A stretch of 29,195 nucleotides of DNA from Paraktedonobacter sp035294465 (GCA_035294465.1 DATGKW010000072.1:1-29195); one strand, 5' to 3'. Counted from the first letter of the stretch, positions 7,256 through 15,477 are shown. Numbers and translations are program-made. The notes: generated by a model from the letters alone, not told the origin.

Positions 7256-10200
7256 GAGTAACTCGGACAGGCAAGTGTCAGGCGACCCGAAGTTGACGGG
7301 CGGCGAAGTGGCCCCCGCTCTGCTAGCCTCGCTGGAGTGGCGCCCGATTGGCCCGTATCGCGGTGGGCGCGTGGTAGCTGTGGCAGGCGACCCGGTTGAC
7401 CAGCAAGTATTTTACTTCGGTTCTACCGGTGGAGGCGTCTGGAAGACAACCGATGGCGGGCAGTACTGGGAAAATGTCTCTGATGGCTTTTTCAAACGGG
7501 CTTCGGTTGGCGCTATCGCTGTCGCCCCCTCAGACCCCAACGTGATCTATGTTGGTATGGGCGAGACGACGATTCGCGGTAATGTCTCTCACGGCGACGG
7601 CGTCTACAGGTCTACCGACGGCGGGCAGACCTGGACACATCTGAGTCTGGAGGATACCCGTCAGATTGGCAAGATCCGTATCCATCCCCAGAATCCTGAT
7701 CTGGTCTATGTAGCAGCTCTCGGCCATGCTCACGGCCCCAATAGCGAGCGCGGCGTCTTCCGTTCTCACGATGGCGGCAAGACCTGGGAGAAAGTTCTGT
7801 TTCTTAATGAGGACGTTGGCTCGCACGATATCGCTCTGGACCCGCACAACCCCCGCATTCTTTACGCTGCTCTCTGGCGTGCTCGACGTCTTCCGCACAC
7901 ACTGAATAGCGGCGGCGAGGGCTGCGGTCTCTACAAGTCTACCAATGGTGGAGATAGTTGGATCGATATTTCCCATAACAAAGGCTTACCTACTGGTCTG
8001 CTCGGTAAAATCGGCGTGGCCGTATCGGGCGCGCAAAAGGATCGTCTCTGGGCCATCGTGGAAGCGGAAGATGGCGCTGTCTTTCGCTCAGATGACGCGG
8101 GCGCGACCTGGGAACGGCTTTCCGAAGAGAAGGATCTGCGCAAGCGCCCCTGGTACTACCAGCATATTTATGCCGATCCCCAGGACGCCAATACGCTCTG
8201 GATACTTAATGAACACTGCTATAGATCTATCGATGGGGGGCAGACCTTCGCGCAGGTCTCTGTTCCGCACGGCGACTATCACGATCTCTGGATCGATCCA
8301 CGTGATTCGCAACGCTTGATCTGCGGTCACGACGGCGGCGCTTGTGTGAGCTTCAACGGCGCGGAGAGCTGGTCCTCGATCTACAACCAGCCCACCGCCG
8401 AATTCTACCATGTGACCACCGACAATCAGGTGCCCTATCGCATCTACGGCGCTCAGCAAGATAACACGACCATTACCGTACCCAGTCGCTCGGATCTCGG
8501 CGCAATTACTATTGCCGACTATTACGAAGTCGGCGGCGGCGAGAGCGGCTACATCGCTGTCCGCTCGGACGACCCTGCCATTGTCTACGCGGGCAGTTAC
8601 CAGGGGTACATAACCCGCTATGATCACCGCACAAAGCAAACGTGCGATATCTCCGTCTGGCCCGAAGCGTCCGGCGGCTGGCCCGCTCAGGATCTCAAAT
8701 ATCGTTTCCAGTGGACCTTCCCGATTGTGCTTTCCCCTCACGATCCCAACGTGCTCTTCGCGACTGGTAATCACGTGTTCCGCTCGACCGATGAGGGTGC
8801 CAGCTGGGAGGAGATCAGCCCTGATCTGACGCGCAATGACACGAGCCGCCAGGGGCCATCCGGCGGTCCGATCACCAGAGATCAGGTTGGCACCGAATAC
8901 TATGACACGATCTTCGCTTTCGCGGAATCTCCACTCCAGCAAGGTCTCTTCTGGGCCGGCTCGGATGATGGCCTGCTGCACATCTCGCTTGATGGCGGCC
9001 AGAACTGGCAGAATATTACGCCGGCAGATCTTCCCGAATGGGCGCTGATCAGCATTATTGAGCCATCGCCTCACGACCCTGCCGGCGCGTACCTGGCCGC
9101 TACCCGCTACAAACTGGACGATTTCCACCCTTATCTCTACAAGACCAACGATTATGGTAAAACCTGGACAATGATTACAAGCGGCATTCCCGACAACGAC
9201 TTCACGCGCGTCATCCGTGAGGACCCCGTCCGGCGCGGTCTGCTTTACGCTGGAACTGAGACAGGCATCTACGTATCTTTCGACGATGGAGCACACTGGC
9301 AAAGCCTGCGCCTGAATTTGCCCGCCGTGCCCATCCACGACCTCGTGATCAAAGATGACGATCTGATAGTGGCTACGCACGGTCGCTCGTTCTGGGTCCT
9401 TGATGATATCTCTCCTCTGCGCCAGATGAACAACGAAGTGCGCGAGGCCGACGCGCACCTCTTCCAGCCGCGCCCCGCCACGCGTTTCCTGACTGCCTCC
9501 AGTTATAGCTTGCCAGCAACCCCCGGCAAAAACTTCACCTTCCTCGGTCCATTCCAGGTAACGTATCGCCTGAAGGAGATAGCCACTGGCGAGAAGATCA
9601 AGAAGTATCTCGACGCCGGGCAAAATCCGCCCGATGGCGCAATTATCCATTACTACCTGAAAGAGCAGCCGCAGGGCGAAGTTACCCTGACCTTTCTTGA
9701 CGCCTCCGGTCAGGTCATCAGAACCTTCTCCAGCGAGGAGAAAAAAGAAGCGAGGCCATCCAGTAGTGATAAGGACAAGGGGCAGGAGAAAAAAGAGGAA
9801 CCAAAGGAGCCGCGCGTGCCTAAAGCGGCTGGAGCCAATCGCTTCGTCTGGGATCTACGCTATCCTCATCCCACTGGAATCGAGGGTGACAGGGAATCAG
9901 AGGAGATCATGAAAGGCCCTCGAGTGCCACCCGGCGTCTACCAGGTCCAGCTTAAACTGGGCGAACAGACCTTCGCTCAATCGTTCGAGGTACGCAAAGA
10001 CCCACGCATAGCAGCTTCTCAGGAAGACTTCCAGCAGCAATTTGAGCTGCTTCAGGCCATTCGTGCCAGGATTTCTGAGGTACACGAAGCGGTTAACATG
10101 GTACGCAGCATCCGCCGGCAGGCTGACGAATGGGAACGGAGTACCACGGGACTGGATATCCACGAGTCGCTGGTTGCCCTGGGCAAGACACTCAAAGATA

Positions 10201-10502
10201 AGCTCGCACCTATCGAGGAGGGGTTTATTCAGCCCAAAGTGAAGGACCAGATGGACGGTCTGGCCGAACCCATACAGCTCTCGGCCAAACTCGCCATCCT
10301 CGCCGGTACAGTGGCCAGCGCCGATACATCGCCGACCCGTCAGGCACGACTCCTCTTCAACGACCTCTCAGCCCGTGTCGCGACGCTCACCGGCCAGCTC
10401 CGCAAGGTCATTGATACAGACGTGGCTGCGTTCAACAATCGAGTCCGCGAGGCGAGCCTGTCGGCAATTATTCCACCGGTCAGTAGCAACTGGCGCGAAT
10501 AG
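7254..10502 (+). CDS. VPS10/sortilin-like Asp-box beta-propeller protein
   Basis: 1082 residues. The first ~720 residues carry about eleven Asp-box (BNR) motifs of the S/T-x-D-x-G-x-x-W/F type, for example RSTDGGQTW, RSHDGGKTW, KSTNGGDSW, RSTDEGASW and ISLDGGQNW. These form the blades of one or two beta-propellers as in VPS10/sortilin and exo-glycosidase-like proteins. Such bacterial proteins are often labelled glycosyl hydrolase, but no catalytic residues can be pointed to here. A charged Lys/Glu-rich linker (about 825-860) leads to a C-terminal domain with a beta-rich part (GVYQVQLKLGEQTF) and a helical end. No signal peptide or membrane helix is visible, so export is unproven. The start ATG has AAGAAGG upstream but lies inside an inverted repeat. 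A 520-codon antisense ORF over this gene is a shadow. Confidence 0.85.
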   Translation: MSNSDRQVSGDPKLTGGEVAPALLASLEWRPIGPYRGGRVVAVAGDPVDQQVFYFGSTGGGVWKTTDGGQYWENVSDGFFKRASVGAIAVAPSDPNVIYVGMGETTIRGNVSHGDGVYRSTDGGQTWTHLSLEDTRQIGKIRIHPQNPDLVYVAALGHAHGPNSERGVFRSHDGGKTWEKVLFLNEDVGSHDIALDPHNPRILYAALWRARRLPHTLNSGGEGCGLYKSTNGGDSWIDISHNKGLPTGLLGKIGVAVSGAQKDRLWAIVEAEDGAVFRSDDAGATWERLSEEKDLRKRPWYYQHIYADPQDANTLWILNEHCYRSIDGGQTFAQVSVPHGDYHDLWIDPRDSQRLICGHDGGACVSFNGAESWSSIYNQPTAEFYHVTTDNQVPYRIYGAQQDNTTITVPSRSDLGAITIADYYEVGGGESGYIAVRSDDPAIVYAGSYQGYITRYDHRTKQTCDISVWPEASGGWPAQDLKYRFQWTFPIVLSPHDPNVLFATGNHVFRSTDEGASWEEISPDLTRNDTSRQGPSGGPITRDQVGTEYYDTIFAFAESPLQQGLFWAGSDDGLLHISLDGGQNWQNITPADLPEWALISIIEPSPHDPAGAYLAATRYKLDDFHPYLYKTNDYGKTWTMITSGIPDNDFTRVIREDPVRRGLLYAGTETGIYVSFDDGAHWQSLRLNLPAVPIHDLVIKDDDLIVATHGRSFWVLDDISPLRQMNNEVREADAHLFQPRPATRFLTASSYSLPATPGKNFTFLGPFQVTYRLKEIATGEKIKKYLDAGQNPPDGAIIHYYLKEQPQGEVTLTFLDASGQVIRTFSSEEKKEARPSSSDKDKGQEKKEEPKEPRVPKAAGANRFVWDLRYPHPTGIEGDRESEEIMKGPRVPPGVYQVQLKLGEQTFAQSFEVRKDPRIAASQEDFQQQFELLQAIRARISEVHEAVNMVRSIRRQADEWERSTTGLDIHESLVALGKTLKDKLAPIEEGFIQPKVKDQMDGLAEPIQLSAKLAILAGTVASADTSPTRQARLLFNDLSARVATLTGQLRKVIDTDVAAFNNRVREASLSAIIPPVSSNWRE

Positions 10503-10587
10503 AAGTTCCTACGGGATCTGGCTAAAACACGCAATTGTAGATAACCGCGTAACGATCTAGTTCGAAGGAATTTTTGTCCAATTGGTG

Positions 10588-10607
10588 CTACCGGGCATGC
10601 CCGGTAG
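10588..10607. terminator. 20-bp palindrome between convergent genes
   Basis: CTACCGGGCATGCCCGGTAG is a perfect palindrome; as RNA it would form an 8-bp GC-rich stem with a CAUG loop on either strand. It lies between the convergent ends of the propeller gene (10502) and the SnoaL-like gene (10667). It has no adjacent U-tract, so a bidirectional terminator is likely but not certain. Confidence 0.55.
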
Positions 10608-10666
10608 TCATAGAGCGTTTGCTGCCCAGTGAAGACATAAAAAGCAGAATCACGTGATCGACATTC

Positions 10667-11062
10667 TTATTCACGCTCTTGTGAAAGAATGATGTATGTA
10701 TCCCGTTCCTCTTTGATTTTCTTGTTCTCATCCAGCAAGATGAGAATACTTCTCGCCATGGGCACCATCGTCCCACCTGGACCCAGACCGATCCGCATTG
10801 TTACCAGAACAAGTGCGTTCCTTTCATCGCCAATTGCCGAGATCTCACGAACACTTCCAGGCTCGATGAGCTGCGCACCCCTTTTCTTACGCTCCATGTA
10901 ATTATCGATGCCTGTAAATTCTGAGGTGTCCCGCTGCGTACCTGTTACCACAGCGTGTACATCGGGTGCGAGAAGTTCTCTTGTTTTCTCCCAATCATGA
11001 TGACTCCATGCGTTTATATGGGCACGTGCTATTGTAATGGCTATTGAGCCTTGCATATTCAT
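10667..11062 (-). CDS. SnoaL-like / NTF2-fold protein
   Basis: 131 residues. The pattern of an N-terminal helix (ARAHINAWSHHDWEKTRELLAPDVHAVV) interrupted by short turns, FTGIDNYM, and later strands (NALVLVTMRIGLGPGG, MARSILILLDENKKIKEERD) fits the SnoaL-like cone-shaped barrel of about 120-140 residues. Members are small ligand-binding proteins or isomerases; the substrate is unknown. GGAG lies 8 bases before the ATG. It is the last gene of the minus-strand ArsR/SRPBCC cluster, 44 bases after the SRPBCC gene, so it is probably cotranscribed with it. Confidence 0.75.
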   Translation of the reverse strand: MNMQGSIAITIARAHINAWSHHDWEKTRELLAPDVHAVVTGTQRDTSEFTGIDNYMERKKRGAQLIEPGSVREISAIGDERNALVLVTMRIGLGPGGTMVPMARSILILLDENKKIKEERDTYIILSQERE

Positions 11063-11106
11063 CGCTTTTTCTCCAAATTAATTCTTTGTATGACCAAATG
11101 GCGACC

Positions 11107-11541
11107 TTACTTAATGAAAGGAGGGGTTCCGGGAGTGCCTTTGCCCGTCTCCAGAAAGGATTTCAGACTGGCCAGGAAGTAGACCCAATTCCCGCGCACC
11201 CGCTGATAATTCTCATCAACCTGAGCGAACCCATCATGAGTGAAGACCACTGTTGTCCTGTCATAGATAGGGGTGAGTTGCCAGGTAACGCTGGTCCCGG
11301 CCCAGTATGGAGGGCCTTGCCTGGAGAGCCAATGCACCTTCTTGTCCTGCTCCAGTTCGGCTACCTCAAACTGAAGGGTACCAGCAGGAGGCTGGAAGCG
11401 AAATTCCCCAACAAAGCCCACCTCCGGTTTGACTCGCGCCTCGCAGGCCCACCACCGAATGATCTCGTCCTGCTGAGTTAGGGCCTTGAAGACGCGCTCC
11501 GGGACCGCTGCAATGGTTAATTCCTCGACTATAGCTGACAT
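11107..11541 (-). CDS. SRPBCC (AHSA1-like) domain protein
   Basis: 144 residues, the normal length for a single AHSA1/START-like domain. Family features are the opening strand VEELTIAAVPERVFKALT, IIRWW after the first helix, the GEFRF strand, and the long C-terminal helix with NWVYFLASLKSFLETG. Such proteins bind hydrophobic ligands in a deep pocket and are often paired with ArsR regulators. AAAGGA precedes the ATG. The gene has its own strong promoter (11657-11685) with a palindromic operator over the -10 box, and a second palindrome in the leader. Ligand unknown. Confidence 0.85.
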   Translation of the reverse strand: MSAIVEELTIAAVPERVFKALTQQDEIIRWWACEARVKPEVGFVGEFRFQPPAGTLQFEVAELEQDKKVHWLSRQGPPYWAGTSVTWQLTPIYDRTTVVFTHDGFAQVDENYQRVRGNWVYFLASLKSFLETGKGTPGTPPFIK

Positions 11542-11581
11542 CGTTATTCCTTTCCCTATAAATGTCGCTGTGCGATCTTAT

Positions 11582-11597
11582 TTAACTTATAAGTTAA
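11582..11597. promoter_or_regulatory. Operator palindrome, leader copy
   Basis: TTAACTTATAAGTTAA is a perfect 16-bp palindrome. It is identical to the core of the second palindrome at 11638-11661, and the two centres are exactly 60 bp apart. It lies in the predicted transcript leader of the SRPBCC gene at 11107-11541. Confidence 0.75.
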
Positions 11598-11637
11598 GTA
11601 TATAGGCGAGACGAAAGGCTGCCTGTGCCACATGACA

Positions 11638-11661
11638 ATACTTAACTTATAAGTTAAGTAT
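11638..11661. promoter_or_regulatory. Operator palindrome overlapping the -10 box
   Basis: A perfect 24-bp palindrome with core ACTTAACTTATAAGTTAAGT. It covers most of the -10 box and the predicted transcription start of the minus-strand promoter, which is the classical place for a repressor. The likely binder is the ArsR protein encoded at 12176-12544, whose own -10 region carries the half-site CTTAAC. Confidence 0.8.
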
Positions 11662-11685
11662 ATGAGATAAAGGGAACGATGTCAA
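11657..11685 (-). promoter_or_regulatory. Promoter of the SRPBCC-SnoaL genes
   Basis: On the minus strand TTGACA (11680-11685) and TATACT (11657-11662) are 17 bases apart, 11 of 12 consensus matches. The start point would fall inside the operator palindrome. Confidence 0.8.
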
Positions 11686-11748
11686 GGGTTTGTCTTCACA
11701 CGAACCTCTTGCGAGAGAAGACGAGGGATCTAGGGATCAGATACACTC

Positions 11749-12198
11749 TCAGAAGTCGAGATAGGGAGAAGAGAGCACCGAGGCCAGTCCATCGAGCATA
11801 GATAGCCAGCCTCCTGCAACCCGCTCACGCATCGCTTCCGTGCTCAGCCTTTCGTGGGTCAGCACAAGTTCCGTTGCTGTGCCCTGCTCCAAAAAGTCCA
11901 GCGTGATGACGGTTTCCCAGCCCTGTATCCCTTCGCCTGACCAGGTAAAGACCAGCTTTTCGGGAGGGACAATCTGCCGATAAGTGCCAACGATGGAGGT
12001 ACCGTTCTCTAACTCAAACTGGAAGGACCCACCCACCTGCGCATCGAGCGAACGCACAGTCATCTTCAAGCCCCTAGGTCTCAACCAGGACTCCAGAGCC
12101 TTTGGCGTGATCCAGGCGCGGAACACCCGATCTCGTGAAGCGGCGAACGTCCGTCGCAGAACGAGGGTGGTGTCATCAGGATATGCTGGCGGGATCAC
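11749..12198 (-). CDS. SRPBCC (AHSA1-like) domain protein, ArsR-coupled
   Basis: About 149 residues from a GTG at 12198, which has AGAGGAG about 10 bases upstream. The frame stays open further upstream (to 12285) but that part lies inside the ArsR gene and gives no domain. The core is a full SRPBCC domain: LVLRRTFAASRDRVFRAW, ALESWLRPRG, a GGSFQFEL strand, GTYRQIVPPEKLVFTW, and the C-terminal helix with GWLSMLDGLASVL. The start overlaps the ArsR gene by 23 bases, so translational coupling is likely. The ArsR-SRPBCC pairing is common and usually means the regulator controls its own partner gene. Confidence 0.85.
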   Translation of the reverse strand: MIPPAYPDDTTLVLRRTFAASRDRVFRAWITPKALESWLRPRGLKMTVRSLDAQVGGSFQFELENGTSIVGTYRQIVPPEKLVFTWSGEGIQGWETVITLDFLEQGTATELVLTHERLSTEAMRERVAGGWLSMLDGLASVLSSPYLDF

Positions 12199-12544
12199 CA
12201 GGGTTGTGCTCCTCTTCTGATGTAGTGTGCAAGTAGGTATCCAGGGAGTCCAGTTGAGTCTCCCAGAACTGCCGGTAGTGCTCAAGCCAGGTAGCGGCCT
12301 CTTTCAAGGGGCGAGCTGCCAGACGAAAACGGTGTACTCGTCCATCTTTGCGGTGAAGAATCAGATCCGCGCGCTCCAGGACGCGTAAATGTTTAGAGAT
12401 CGCCGGCACTGAGATCGAGAAAGGCCTCGCTAGCTCTGTTCCAGAAGCCTCACCGTGCGCCAGACGTTCTAAGATAGCCCGGCGCGTGGGATCGGCAAGC
12501 GCCAGAAAGATGGTATTGAGTTGCTCTGCCGAATCACTAACCAT
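12176..12544 (-). CDS. ArsR-family (SdpR-like) transcriptional repressor
   Basis: About 122 residues from the ATG at 12544. The winged-helix signature is clear: IFLALADPTRRAILERLA, then ELARPFSISVPAISKHLRVLE for the recognition helix, and DGRVHRFRL for the wing. The metal-binding ELCVCDL motif of arsenic sensors is absent, placing it with the non-metal SdpR-like group that accompanies SRPBCC genes. The C-terminal helix (WLEHYRQFWETQLDSLDTYL) is the usual extension of that group. No ribosome site precedes the ATG; instead a promoter ends 7 bases before it, so a leaderless mRNA is likely. It probably represses itself and the SRPBCC genes through CTTAAC-type sites. Confidence 0.9.
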   Translation of the reverse strand: MVSDSAEQLNTIFLALADPTRRAILERLAHGEASGTELARPFSISVPAISKHLRVLERADLILHRKDGRVHRFRLAARPLKEAATWLEHYRQFWETQLDSLDTYLHTTSEEEHNPGDPASIS

Positions 12545-12551
12545 GACGTTA

Positions 12552-12580
12552 AGTGTACGCTGACCGGGAAGTAGTGTCAA
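12552..12580 (-). promoter_or_regulatory. ArsR promoter, predicted leaderless
   Basis: On the minus strand TTGACA (12575-12580), 17 bases, TACACT (12552-12557), then 7 bases to the ATG at 12544. The predicted start point is at or next to the A of ATG. The -10 box runs into CTTAAC, the half-site of the operator palindromes near 11590 and 11650. Confidence 0.75.
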
Positions 12581-12599
12581 GGGGCCGCTCTTCGGCCCC
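12581..12599 (-). terminator. Hairpin after the unrecognised gene
   Basis: On the minus strand GGGGCCG, loop of five, CGGCCCC, followed by TTGACACTACTT. It lies 74 bases after the stop at 12673 and abuts the -35 box of the ArsR promoter. The U-tract is weak, so termination may be partial. Confidence 0.5.
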
Positions 12600-12672
12600 A
12601 GGTAGAGCCATCCAGGGAGGCAAGCGCTTGCAGCCGCTCAAATACCTGCTTCCCAGGCCTGCCTACGCTACG

Positions 12673-14100
12673 TTAATGCGAATATCGCAACTTTTTTAAC
12701 CAGGGAGGGAATCCGTCATCGGGGATTTTCTGCCTCCACACCAGCTTGCCTTGCCGGTCGTAGAGTTCTGCTTGCATAGGTAGCTTCACCTGCTCCTCCC
12801 GTTTGCAGGCAAAGAATACACAGCCCTCTTCCACAACATCCTCAAGCATCTGCCCGGCTTCATTGACCAGGCGAACGCGCTCCACGTGAAAGCCATTGTC
12901 GACGACGTCGCCATAGGCAGTTTCCAGATAGTGCTGATCGCCCACGTCCGCCCCCTGGTGAATCTGGAGAAAGAGCAGTGGGTGATCACGCACCGGCGCA
13001 AAGATCTCTGGCCACTCACTTTGCATTGAGCCGGTCCCACCAGTAGTGGCACCACCATGCGAGCGCCAGGAGCCATCGTCGCTTTGCTCAAGAATGGTGA
13101 TTTTTCGATACGGCTCGCCATCGGTCTCTTGAAATGTGATCTCATAGAGCCTCCAACCAGGTCGCTGCTTCTCTCGCAAAAAGCGAATCGTTGCAAAATC
13201 CACGATGGCGTCGAACGGGGGATCTTTCGCCAGTTCCTCGACTACCATCTGCTTGAGCGGATCTTCGAGCCTGGGTATCTCCAGCCTGGGAAGTGGCGGG
13301 GGAACCGGTTGGCGCTCGTGGCGGCAATACGCCATGAACTGACCGGCGCTCCCTTCCCTCCTGATGTACGCCGATGACTTCTTTCGCCGGTCTGAACAGG
13401 TGGCAAGTTCCGCCACCGCAGCCATAACACGCTCGCGAAACTCCTGGGATCCCGGCTGACCTTCCTGGACGGTCATGAGAAGGGTCGCCGGGGCAATCAA
13501 GTAATCGAGGGGGGAAACATACGCAACGAAGCAGATGTTGAGTGGAGGAATCCGATTGTGATAGGGCTTTAACTCGTCGTACAGCCGTGTTGTGGCCTTG
13601 CGTTCCTCCCGGTTTAACGCTCTTTCCACCTCTCTTATTATTTGCTCGCGTTGGCCAGCACTCTGTTTAAACTGTTTCTCCAGCTCGATGAGCTTATCTT
13701 TGATAGCAGTGCTCCCATTCCAGGAAGCCAGATTGTAATGAAACTCCGGCGGCGGGGGCAACGGCGGCTCAGTCGAAACCTTGAGCTGTTCTGCTTGATG
13801 GCGTTGCTGGAGGTGTTCCAGGTCGGGTATCCCTGCGATCTTGAGGTACTCGGCCAGGTGGCGCTGCCGCAGTTGCTCTCTATCCTGTTTGCTCTGCACC
13901 GGGTCAAGTACCCGCAGGAACCAGTTCTGCCAGGCATCCTCGGTCAGCCCAAGCGCGCGTAAGGAGCCATCGCCATCGGGATGCTGGTCGAACGGTGGCA
14001 CACGCAGCCCGTCAACCTGTAACACCCAGAGACAGAAATCGACTGTCGAATCAGATCCCTGACTATAATGCCAGGAATTGCGCGAATGAAGCAAACGCAT
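12673..14100 (-). CDS. Unrecognised 475-residue protein
   Basis: The ATG at 14100 has AAGGAGAG about 9 bases upstream; a longer open frame to 14265 runs into the divergent gene and is not used. I do not recognise a family. The N-terminus (CLWVLQVDGLRVPPFDQHPDGDGSLRALGL) split over two blocks is rich in aromatic and acidic residues. A charged helical, probably coiled-coil region follows (about 70-175, with a Pro-rich break PPLPPPP). The C-terminal half is a mixed alpha/beta domain with DAIVDFATIRFLREKQRPGW and a beta-rich end (MQAELYDRQGKLVWRQ). No signal peptide or membrane helix, so it is probably cytosolic. It is divergent from a MerR-like regulator across 113 bases, which suggests shared control. 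Confidence 0.75.
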   Translation of the reverse strand: MRLLHSRNSWHYSQGSDSTVDFCLWVLQVDGLRVPPFDQHPDGDGSLRALGLTEDAWQNWFLRVLDPVQSKQDREQLRQRHLAEYLKIAGIPDLEHLQQRHQAEQLKVSTEPPLPPPPEFHYNLASWNGSTAIKDKLIELEKQFKQSAGQREQIIREVERALNREERKATTRLYDELKPYHNRIPPLNICFVAYVSPLDYLIAPATLLMTVQEGQPGSQEFRERVMAAVAELATCSDRRKKSSAYIRREGSAGQFMAYCRHERQPVPPPLPRLEIPRLEDPLKQMVVEELAKDPPFDAIVDFATIRFLREKQRPGWRLYEITFQETDGEPYRKITILEQSDDGSWRSHGGATTGGTGSMQSEWPEIFAPVRDHPLLFLQIHQGADVGDQHYLETAYGDVVDNGFHVERVRLVNEAGQMLEDVVEEGCVFFACKREEQVKLPMQAELYDRQGKLVWRQKIPDDGFPPWLKKLRYSH

Positions 14101-14201
14101 GGTTCTCTTCTCTCCTTGCTCTTTTTCGCTCAGTGTAGCATACCTTGACCCGCACTTCTCACGGGCGTTCGCGTCAGGCTGATCATGGCAAAAGATCCTG
14201 C

Positions 14202-14207
14202 TATACT
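14202..14207 (+). promoter_or_regulatory. -10 box of the MerR-like gene, possible leaderless start
   Basis: TATACT ends 6 bases before the ATG at 14214. There is no Shine-Dalgarno sequence and only a weak -35 (CTGATC at 14179-14184, 17 bases upstream). This spacing predicts an mRNA starting at or next to the ATG. Confidence 0.5.
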
Positions 14208-14213
14208 GTGTAC

Positions 14214-15197
14214 ATGAACATCGATACGTTCGCTGAGAAAAACACAGAACTGTTAGCGTTGGCACGGCAACAGGGATACCCCATCAGCCCATACCAGCTC
14301 GTTCGCTGGCATCGCGCCGGGCTGCTACCGCGTCCCCAGCAGCAGCCACTCAAAGACGCCAGAGGCACCAGCTCGCTCTATCCGCCCGGCACCGGCGAGC
14401 AACTGCTGCTGCTCTGCTCATTGCACACGCGCGAACGCCGCCTCGCTCACCTGGCCTGGCAGATGTGGCTGGCCGGCTATCGCGTGGAAGACCGGCTCAT
14501 TCGCCCACAGTTGCAGCAGGCAGCCGCGCGCATCTCTCGCTGGATGCGCTGGTTTGCTGACTTTAAGCTAGCCATCGCCCAGCACGATGCTGAGCAGGCG
14601 CTGGACCTGATCGAGCATTACGCCGAAGGCCCCCTGCGCCTGCAGCCCTTGCGCCGCATCCGCAAGCGGATTGGGCGCGAGCATTTTTCCACTTTTCTCT
14701 CTCGTCTGCTCGAACTGGCGATGGATGACGATGGCGAGAAGACCAGCACGGCTGACGAACACGAGCGGCAGCTCGACTTGCGCATTCTCGCCCGTGGTCT
14801 GGGACTGGAAAAACGCTTCGTCTCCAAAAAAGAGGCGCTTGAATATTACCTGGTCGGATTCCTTCTCCCGCGCCTGCGCTGGTTCTTTCGCTGGTCACAA
14901 GCAATCCGCTGGGAAAAACTGTTAGAACACATGACAGCTTTTGAAGTGCTCCAGGCACGCGATGATCTACGTACCTGGCTGATGCGCCTGGGCAACGCCA
15001 GGCAATACTGGGATCGGCTTCCCGACGATTATCCTCGCTGGGAACTTGATTTCCAGGGACTTTTTCACACCCTATCTACGGCTGATCAAGCGCTGGTGCT
15101 CGTCATCTGGCTCGCGCTGCGAACTCTCCCATCCTCCTGGCTCGATGAGATGCCGGCCATCGTCATTGGCCTTGACGGCCCTTCCTACGTAAATTGA
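14214..15197 (+). CDS. MerR-like DNA-binding protein with unknown C-terminal domain
   Basis: 327 residues from the ATG at 14214. Residues about 22-75 resemble a MerR-type helix-turn-helix: YPISPYQLVRWHRAGLLPRP followed, after a short wing, by SSLYPPGTGEQL. The rest is alpha-helical, Trp/Arg/Leu-rich, and has no effector domain I recognise. It includes RRIRKRIG and many paired Trp/Arg residues, so it may bind nucleic acid or dimerise. No metal-binding cysteines typical of metal sensors are seen. It is divergent from the gene at 12673-14100 and probably regulates that gene or itself. Confidence is high that the gene is real and moderate for the MerR label. Confidence 0.75.
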   Translation: MNIDTFAEKNTELLALARQQGYPISPYQLVRWHRAGLLPRPQQQPLKDARGTSSLYPPGTGEQLLLLCSLHTRERRLAHLAWQMWLAGYRVEDRLIRPQLQQAAARISRWMRWFADFKLAIAQHDAEQALDLIEHYAEGPLRLQPLRRIRKRIGREHFSTFLSRLLELAMDDDGEKTSTADEHERQLDLRILARGLGLEKRFVSKKEALEYYLVGFLLPRLRWFFRWSQAIRWEKLLEHMTAFEVLQARDDLRTWLMRLGNARQYWDRLPDDYPRWELDFQGLFHTLSTADQALVLVIWLALRTLPSSWLDEMPAIVIGLDGPSYVN

Positions 15198-15231
15198 GAG
15201 GCAAGCAAGCACTTTTTACAGAGTTCTTCGG

Positions 15232-15477
15232 CTAGCTCTGACTTACAGCGACCGGGGCTCTGCGCCACTCGTAGCCAGCCAGAGCAAACAGGACCAGGGT
15301 CACAACCAGCAGGGCACCAACAACCATCCATTCAAACGAGCCGTTCCCCTGATCAGGATCGACGTTAAAGACGATCTCAGCCCAGTCCCGCCAGATCAGG
15401 GTGACTATAAATAAAATACCTGTAATGCTGGCCAGGATCGCCTCAAGCCAGAAAAACCATCGTACCCGTTTCTTCAT
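15232..15477 (-). CDS. Small two-helix membrane protein
   Basis: 81 residues from the ATG at 15477 (GAGG 8 bases upstream). Two hydrophobic helices (about 10-29 and 49-70) are joined by an acidic outside loop (FNVDPDQGNGSFE). Basic residues at both ends place both termini in the cytoplasm. Such short proteins occur beside ABC transporters in these bacteria, but the gene has its own promoter and is separated from the permease gene by 239 bases. No function can be assigned. Confidence 0.75.
   Translation of the reverse strand: MKKRVRWFFWLEAILASITGILFIVTLIWRDWAEIVFNVDPDQGNGSFEWMVVGALLVVTLVLFALAGYEWRRAPVAVSQS

Noticed and set aside
8088..9650. 520-codon open frame on the minus strand inside the propeller gene
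   Set aside because: It is fully covered by a gene with eleven Asp-box motifs on the plus strand, has no ribosome site and no recognisable domain. Long antisense frames are expected from the codon bias here.
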